A DNA stretch of 42,024 nucleotides. Origin: an uncultured Clostridia bacterium (lineage in GTDB: Bacteria > Bacillota > Clostridia > Oscillospirales > Oscillospiraceae). Position 1 is the first letter of the stretch. Every line of letters begins with the position of its first letter. Positions 7,865 to 15,200 of the stretch are shown here, piece after piece. Both the position numbers and the translations under genes were made by a program. Location of the stretch: NCBI GenBank assembly GCA_947165825.1, contig CAMVBX010000004.1, positions 1-42,024 on the forward strand. Reading direction: 5' to 3'. The notes under the pieces were generated by a model. That model saw nothing but the letters and a program-made list of their open reading frames with translations, did not search any database and was not told the origin of the DNA.

Positions 7865-8490
7865 ACTATATCGAAAACACCTATATCTGCCTGGCCGCGC
7901 CGCTGCTGCTGGCCATTCTTTGCCTGCGGGCGGACGCGCGCAGATCCCTTTCCTTTGTGCTTGCGGGCATGACCGCCTGCCTGCTTTCCGCCTATGTCAG
8001 CGCCTTTATCGCGGACACGAGCGGCACCGACCTGACCAGCGCCTCCTATGAGATCGCCCCGGTGGTGGAGGAAATCATGAAATCCCTGCCGGTGCTGTTC
8101 TATCTGCTGGTGTTTGAGCCGAAGAAGAGGAACGCCATCAGCGGCACGCTGATGACGGCGGTGGGGTTTGCCACCTTTGAAAACATCTGCTTTCTCACTT
8201 CCTTCGGCACGTCCGACCTCCTGCGGCTGCTGATCCGCGGCTTCGGCACCGGAGCAATGCATGTGGTGTGCGGCATGGTGGTGGCGATCGGTCTCTTCTT
8301 TCTCTGGGATCAGGTGTGGCTGCAGGCGGTGGGCGGCTTTGCGCTTCTCTGCGTCGTGATCACTTTCCACGCGATCTTCAACATCTTTGTGGGCCAGACC
8401 GGCGTCGTCTTCTGGATCGGCAGTGTGATCCCCCTGACGATAATGTTCCTCTACCATGCCTTCTTCCGCAGAATGATCCGCTTTGACTGA
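7861..8490 (+). CDS. PrsW-family intramembrane metalloprotease-like protein
   Basis: A 209-residue polytopic protein carrying the PrsW motif set: EE-x-x-K at 70-74 (PVVEEIMKSLPV), a membrane-embedded glutamate in GFATFENICF (Glu107), His134 in GAMHVVCGMV, and H-x-x-x-N at 170-174 (FHAIFNIFV). In Bacillus, PrsW makes the first cut in the anti-sigma factor RsiW, releasing SigW. Here it lies in one operon with an ECF sigma factor and a small membrane protein, which fits a similar release pathway (inference). The track joins this frame to 7399; the true start is ATG 7861, since it overlaps the previous stop and gives the family length. Confidence 0.88.
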   Translation: MNYIENTYICLAAPLLLAILCLRADARRSLSFVLAGMTACLLSAYVSAFIADTSGTDLTSASYEIAPVVEEIMKSLPVLFYLLVFEPKKRNAISGTLMTAVGFATFENICFLTSFGTSDLLRLLIRGFGTGAMHVVCGMVVAIGLFFLWDQVWLQAVGGFALLCVVITFHAIFNIFVGQTGVVFWIGSVIPLTIMFLYHAFFRRMIRFD

Positions 8491-8513
8491 CTCTCCCCTG
8501 CCCCGCGCTATCC

Positions 8514-8536
8514 AAACGCCCCCTTGCGGGGCGTTT
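8514..8536. repeat. Left copy of duplicated hairpin, locus 2
   Basis: Hairpin with arms AAACGCCCC/GGGGCGTTT, nearly identical to the terminator at 8759-8785 but without a T-run. It lies 23 bases after the PrsW-like gene stop and directly abuts the element at 8538. Confidence 0.8.
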
Positions 8537-8537
8537 G

Positions 8538-8757
8538 AGTGTGTCGACAAAGTCGACACGCTTCGACCGGGACCCACTTCGTTGGGCTCCCGGTCGATTT
8601 GGTTTGCACTACGCTCCCCGCACTCGCTGCGCTCGCACAGTACGCTCCGTGAGCGGTATTTTGGCCCAGAAATGAATTCCGGGCCAAAATGGATCTTGAC
8701 TCTATTCGCGCCTACGGGCGCGAACTCTGCGAGGCTTTGGTACTTTGTCTACAGTCT
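8538..8757 (-). mobile_element. Short inverted-repeat (MITE-like) element, locus 2
   Basis: About 220 bases, opposite in orientation to locus 1. Ends are AGTGTGTCGACAAAG (8538-8552) and CTTTGTCTACAGTCT (8743-8757), which are inverted repeats of each other at 12 of 15 positions and match the locus 1 ends. Internal palindromes include CGACCGGGA/TCCCGGTCG, ATTTTGGCCC/GGGCCAAAAT (8658-8690) and TTCGCGCC/GGCGCGAA (8705-8724). About 55 bases at its right end are clearly homologous to 38036-38094. There is no ORF. Mobility is inferred. Confidence 0.55.
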
Positions 8758-8758
8758 G

Positions 8759-8785
8759 AAACGCCCCCTTGCGGGGGCGTTTTTT
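8759..8785 (+). terminator. Intrinsic terminator after the sigma/PrsW operon
   Basis: Stem AAACGCCCCC/GGGGGCGTTT with a TTGC-type loop followed by a run of T residues to 8785. It is the right-hand copy of the hairpin at 8514 and separates the sigma operon from the surface-protein operon. Confidence 0.85.
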
Positions 8786-8829
8786 GCGTCTGAAAATTTC
8801 AAAACAGGGTTCGGGTTTTTTCCCGTTTT

Positions 8830-8845
8830 TGGACACTGATAGGAT
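8830..8845 (+). promoter_or_regulatory. Weak promoter-like region upstream of the surface-protein operon
   Basis: After the terminator at 8785 a new promoter is needed. The only housekeeping-like signal I see is TGATAGGAT (possible extended -10, 8840-8845) with no matching -35. TGGACAC at 8830-8836 also occurs at 6278-6284 in the sigma operon leader. An alternative-sigma promoter here is plausible but unproven. Confidence 0.25.
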
Positions 8846-8878
8846 GAGCGCAATTTTTGGAGGGAGGAGTGTCCATTG

Positions 8879-9280
8879 ATGACGGATGCCGAGAGAGTCC
8901 AAGCCCTGTATGAGCGGGTCAAACGCTTGCAGCGGAAACGGGAACGGCGAAAAACGGCTTCTCTGAGCGTCGCCTGTACTGGCACGGGCCTGTGCCTGAT
9001 GCTGATGATCTTCGGCGGAGGCGGAGCGCACCGGGGCGGCACAGCCGGTCTCTTCACCGGAGCGACCATACTGTTTGAGGGTGCCGGAGTGTATGTGCTG
9101 GTGGCACTGCTGGCGTTTATGGCAGGTGTCGTGATCACGCTTCTCTGCCTCCGCAGGCAAAGACATCAACCGCGACCCCCAGGGGATCCCCAAATCCGGC
9201 CAAAGGACAGATCTCAGGATCAGTCAAAAGGCAGGTCACAGAATCACCACCAGGAAGAAGATACGGAGGAAAGACAATGA
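8879..9280 (+). CDS. Small two-TM membrane protein, paralogue of the candidate anti-sigma factor
   Basis: About 133 residues: a basic N-terminal helix (RVQALYERVKRLQRKRERR), TM1 at about residues 27-46, a Gly-rich loop, TM2 at about 71-92 (VLVALLAFMAGVVITLLCLR) and a hydrophilic Gln/Arg/Lys-rich tail. TM2 and the N-terminal helix match the protein at 6880-7209 residue by residue at many positions, so the two are duplicates. The track uses TTG 8876; ATG 8879 is adjacent, and GGGAGGAGTG serves either. The stop overlaps the start of the 2623-residue secreted protein (ATGA), so the two are coupled. It may be a second anti-sigma or a membrane partner for the surface system; function unproven. Confidence 0.78.
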   Translation: MTDAERVQALYERVKRLQRKRERRKTASLSVACTGTGLCLMLMIFGGGGAHRGGTAGLFTGATILFEGAGVYVLVALLAFMAGVVITLLCLRRQRHQPRPPGDPQIRPKDRSQDQSKGRSQNHHQEEDTEERQ

Positions 9281-12200
9281 GAACCAAGCGCATCTTATCT
9301 GTTTTGCTGGCGGCGTGCCTCCTGTTCGGGTTGATCCCGGCGGCGGCAATGCCTGTCCGGGCCGCAAACGCCGACCCGGTCTACAACCGCGCCGCCACGC
9401 CGGAGTACATCATCTTCAATGCGAAAAGCGGCGACAGCGAGGACTACTTCAAAAGCGTGATGAAGGATTCCAAGTTTAACGCCGTGGCCGACGGCAAGTT
9501 CGTCCTTTACAACAGCGACACCAAGCTGAAGTATGACACCAAGGTCAGCCAGATCGGCCTGAGCGAATATGTCTGGGACGACTTCCGCTTTTCGAACCTG
9601 GCCAATCTCAGCGACATGTGCGATGAGCTGGAGGTTGGACTGGCCGTCACGCTGACCACCAACCCCCATAAGCACACCTATGACCTGCTCTACACCGCCA
9701 ATATCCTCAGCTATATGGACGTGGTGCTCAGCAAGAATGTCATGGACATAGGCGACGGCATCTACAAGGCCAACGGCTACTCCAAGTCCATGACCACGCT
9801 GCGCCGGGGCAACGCCACCTTCCGGGACATCCCCGCGGCCGTCTACGCCACGTCGGAACAGAACGGCGCCCCCCTGGTGCTGAACTTCTGGAACTATGAG
9901 AAAACCTACGACGGCGGCACCCGGACCTGCAAGTGCGGCGGTTCCGCCAAGGATACCGTCGTCAGCTTCTACGACGGCACCGCGCCGGAGCTCGTTTCGA
10001 TGGACCTCTCGGCCATACGCGGCGGCGTGGCCATCCCGTATTGCTGGGACTTCGGCAAGGGCGACATCATCAACATCGAGCTCACGTTCTCGGAGCCCCT
10101 CCGCTTCGCCGACGACAAGGCAGCCGGCAAGGGCGACGTGTGTGTCGGCCTGATGGTGAGCGGCCACACCGACCAGATCCCCGCCTATCTGACCAGCCTG
10201 GACGGCAACAAGCTCACCTTCCAGTGCGAGGCGCCCAGCGTGATCCCGACGGGCGAGACCGGCGTCTGGTCGGTCACCGGCGTGGATCTGACCGGCTCAC
10301 AGACCGGCGGAAAGGGCCTGATGAGCAAAAAGACCATGGACACCGGCATTCCTCTCACCTATATCTACGGCAACAACAAGACCTATACGGCCACCAAGCC
10401 CAACAGTGCCTCCAGCGCGGTGGGCTACACCGAGGCTACCAGCTATGTCACCGATATGGCCGGCAACAGCCTGATTGCCAGATATCTGAACAACTACATC
10501 ATCATCGAGGACAACATCATCCCCAGGAGCTTCTACATCGACATCCAGGATCCCTATGTGGCCCGGGCCGACATCATCCCGAGCGAGAGCTACAACGCCG
10601 ACGTCAAGCAGCTGCTCGGAAAAACCGGGATGACGCCGAACACCGCCAACTATGAGGACGCAAGCGACCGTTACCTGGGCGTGGGCGACAGCTTCAAGGT
10701 GAAGCTGTACATGAACGAGCTTTTGTACTGCAGCACCTGGCCGACCATCAAGCTGAACATCACCTACGACGGCAACCCGAACTGGAAGGTCGAGCTGAAT
10801 TCTTTAAGAAGCTACACCGCCAGCGCCACCGATGTGAGCGCCGACTGTGGCCTGGGCATCTCCAAGGGACAGGTCACCGTGTTCGAGACCGGCTACTTCG
10901 TCATCACTGACGACATGCAGGTGGATCCCGCCAGCGAGGACGGAGTCGTCGTGATCGAATCGATCAACTTTGGAAACGGGGTGACGGACTACGCGGACAA
11001 CCCGGCCCAGAACGTCACCTCCCAGCTGGACATCGCCCAGGATTTCCTCCTGGATACCGACCTGCCGTCGGTGTCGCTGGATCCCGCTGTCCAGATCGGC
11101 GGCGTCAACAATAGCTTCTACTTGCCCTTCACGACGACGGACAGCGGGTCCGGCGTACTCCGGCTGCCCGGCAAGCTGAAGCTGCAGGACCCGAGCGGGT
11201 CCACGCTCCCGTTCCAGTACGCCCTCACCGACTCCCCGAACACCCCCTCCGCCTGGAGCAGCGGAACCATGGGCAGCTACATCGAATTTAGCCAGACCAC
11301 GACCAAGCAGTACCTGCACTTCAAGCCGGTGAGCGGGGCGGCCTACAACGCTGCGCTGGTCTTCAATCTGATGGACTATGCGGGCAACGTGGGCGACGGC
11401 AGTCCGCAGTATATCACCGGCGCCGCCTTGGACAGCCTCCCGCCCACTGTCAAGGCGACGGGCAGCAGCAGGGGCTATGACAACATCACCAGTGTGGGTA
11501 CCCTTTCGGTGGACATCGACGTGCAGGACGTCAGCGACGTCAGCAAGGTGGAGTACACCTGGCAGGTCTACACCGTCGACCGGGACGCCGTGGAACTTCT
11601 GCTCGACAGCAGCTGGACCGCCTCCGTCAAGGAGAACGACGCATGGATCGCCGAAGCCGCAGTGCCTGGAGGCACCCTGTTCCAGAAGAACCTCTGGGTG
11701 CGGGCTACCGACGCCTTCGACTACACCAGCCTCACAAACCTGGGCGAGTTCAGCTACGACCTGGCGAGTGACGTGAAATTCGAGCTGGAATACTCCACCG
11801 ACATCCAGACAAAAGCCAGCCTGAAGTTTACAGAGTATGATTCTGAAACCGGTTTGCTGGTCATAGACGTCATGCGCGACAACAGCGATGTGCACATGAT
11901 CCTCTTGGTTTCCGATGAAATCTTAGAGAGAAAAGACATTTTTCAAAATCTCTTCGATCAAACTTTTGTTTTCAGTCAGGCAGAAATCAACAATGATAAC
12001 GGAGTGCGTTATACTGAGAAACAAGGTTGGTACTACAAACCGTTTGAGGACTACACCGGCAACCTGTATGTGACCGTCTACTCCGGAAATGAAAACGCAA
12101 TAGAGTGCGATGACTGGTATTACGTCGGTGAAGAAGGAAATAAAACTGCGTACAGAGACATCACGATCAACAACACCGCCTCGGTGCAGCGCTTCACCCT

Positions 12201-15200
12201 GCGGCAGGCCGCGCTCAGCGCTACCGCTTACGACGTGTTCAGCGGCGACGTTAAGACTCTGTTCACCCCCGCCAGCAGCGCGGACGATGACAAACTCACC
12301 GGCGTAGTCACGGTCGTGCCCTGGACTGTGGATTCCGAGGAGCGTTACTCCACCACCCTGGCGGGCGTACAGGTCAAGTTCAACCTGGGCGGCGACAAGA
12401 ACGGCTGGGATTACGAGGATATCGACTGGCAGAACTCCTTCCTTGACCTGTACAAGGGAGGCTATAGCTCACCCACAGAAAACGAGGCAGAGCGCGAGAA
12501 GCTGCTCGACGGGACGTTCCGGCTCTGCGCCATCGGCAGCGGGCCGGTCCAGACGATCACCCTGCCGGATTCCGACCTCTATGACGATTTCCTCTACGGC
12601 GACATCTACCTGATCCTGGCAAGGCACAGTGCGCCGGACGCGCCCTATTTCATCCGGTTAAGAACGTCAGAAGATCTCATAATCAACCTCGACGACACTG
12701 AGCCCGGCGTCCTTGAGCTGCAGCACCTGGGTCGGCAATACTCGCCGGATGAGTACATGTACATCGAGAAATATTACCGTGACCTTTCCTTCGATCCGAG
12801 CACCACGATCTATATCCCGGCGGACAGGACGCCGGTGGTGCTTTCGGTGGAGGCGATGAAGGAATCCTGGGATGAAGACACCGGCGAAAGGATCCTGGAA
12901 CCCCACGATCTGTATAATGTTAGTAACGGCGCAGGCTACCGGGGCGCCATGGACATCGTCGCCTGGAACGCGGCCGACCCGGACACGAAGATCAGCCTGG
13001 ACCTCGCCTGGCTGATGTATAAGAACGATAACCTCGAAGGCGAAAACGAGGAGTTCCTCATCTCGCTGAAAGAGGTGCGGGACGGCGACTACAACCCGTT
13101 CGCTTACGGGAGAGTCTGGCTGAATGATACCAGCAAGCGGCTGCTGCGCTTCGGCCCGGAGACCGACGCGTCGGCGGGCGTCATCGGCGTGACGCCGGAC
13201 AGGGACAACATTGTCGCCCTGCAGATCGTCTACGCCAACGGGCGGACCTCCGGCATCACCTATCTCACTATCCACCCGGTGACGATGAAGGCGGAGGGCA
13301 CGGTGTCCGTCGAGACGAAGGACGGCCTCCAGCTCAGCCCCGGCAGCATCGCCACCGTCGGCCCGGACGAGGCGACCGTCGTCTTCACCCCTTCGGCCGA
13401 CACCAACACCCTGGGTCTGGACTTCACCCTCACGGCGATCGATCCGAATACGAATCAATTCACTTGGAGAGATCCGATCCCGATGGTCGCCCGAAGCGAC
13501 GGCAGCTACGCCGCCCAGATCCCGAATGCGGATTTCTGGCACTATTTTAAGGATAAGGAGGAGACTAACAACAGCATATACCCCGGCGTCATTCTTCCGG
13601 TTGGATACGGCAATTATACCTCCGGATACGAATACCGTGAAGATGGGCCCCTCTGCTTCTTCACGGTCTACGCCACGGACCAGTATGAGAATAAAGTCGT
13701 GATGGGTACTGCGGACTGGGGCGTCATCCCGGACGCCACGCCTCCGATATTCGTGGACGATCATTTTAATGAAATGGGAGAGATCGAGGACCATGGAGAC
13801 GGCACCTATACCGCCAGCTTCCGAATCATCGACGACAGCCTCTTCTCCCGGGATGCGGAAACGGGAACCTTCCTGTCCCGCCCGATGGAGCTGGAGTTCT
13901 TCTATGGGACGAAGTATGCCGAGGCCGCGGGAAAGCCTGCGGGCAGACTGACCTTCGCCGGCGTGGAAGACGGCTTCGAATGGACGGCAAGCGAGGGGAA
14001 CAACCTGGGCATCTACCGGGTCACGGCGGAGCGGACCTACTTTGTTGCTGCGGAGCTGGAGGGCGGAGTCGTATTAGGTTATCCCGTTCTGGAAGTCACC
14101 GCTGAGGGCGTGATCAGCCCCGAGATCACGGCCGCCACCGATATGACCCTGTTCCTCCGGGGCACCGACGCCCACGGCAACACCAACGTCTGGAATATGC
14201 CCGACCCGGACGATGTATTCTATCAAGAGGCCCTGGATCCCGGCGGCTATTGGCGCCTGGACAATCCCGGCTTCGTAACCGCATGGGACGTCACCGGCAA
14301 CACGCCGGAGGCCGTAAGCTGGCAGTACGTGCCAACCGGCGCGGGCGACGACATGGGCCTGGAGATCACCTTCAACGTGCCGGTGCTGCCCGAGGCGAGC
14401 TGGATCGATCCCGATCCCGGTGCTCAAGGATTCAGCTGCGTGTGGCAGGACGCCTTCCCCATCTGGAAGGACGGGGAGTGGACGATCAGCTTCTATGACG
14501 CTTACGGCAATCTCTATAACCAGACCCTGACGCTGGACGACGTTATCGGCGACTACGGCATCGACCTGAGCTTCTCCACGCTGGACTATGTGGCGGCGGA
14601 GACCGGCGTTGTGATCACGGCGGCGGAGGACGGCGAGGGCGAGACGGTCACCGGCAGCACCACCGCCACGGCGAACGGCGTCTACACCGTGGAGCGCACC
14701 GCGGGCGGCAAGACGGACGTCCTGACCATCCATCTGACGAACATCGTCTCCGGCGGCCCGGAGACCAGAGTGTTCTTCTACCTGGAGGAGTTCGGCGAGA
14801 TGTACGAGGCTGGCGCTGAAGATCAGTTCCAGGGCACGACCTACGGCCCGGTGGTAGTCTCTTACTCCACCGACCGGGAGACCAGCCCTGTGGGCGAGAA
14901 CACGATGACCTTCAGGAGCGGGGAAAACGACGAATTTATCTTCCAGTATTACGACATCCCCACCGACTTCACCTATACGATCAGCGGCAAGCTCTACGAA
15001 GACTACGGCATTACCCTGGGCGCGCCGCCGGAGCCCATTCCGGATGAGGAGGCCCCGCTCATCGACCTGGTGACCCTCTGGAAGCAGCGGGGCGGCGGCT
15101 TTGAGCAGACCAACGCCTTCCCCGGCAGCGCGGAGGAAACGGACATCAGGAGCGCCATCGAGGAATCCGGCCTGGCCCAGAGCTTCGACTTTGTGGTGAA

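Noticed and set aside
5914-8757. Invertible segment carrying the sigma operon between opposite element copies
   Set aside because: The two copies share only their ends, too little for homologous inversion, and no recombinase is encoded between them.
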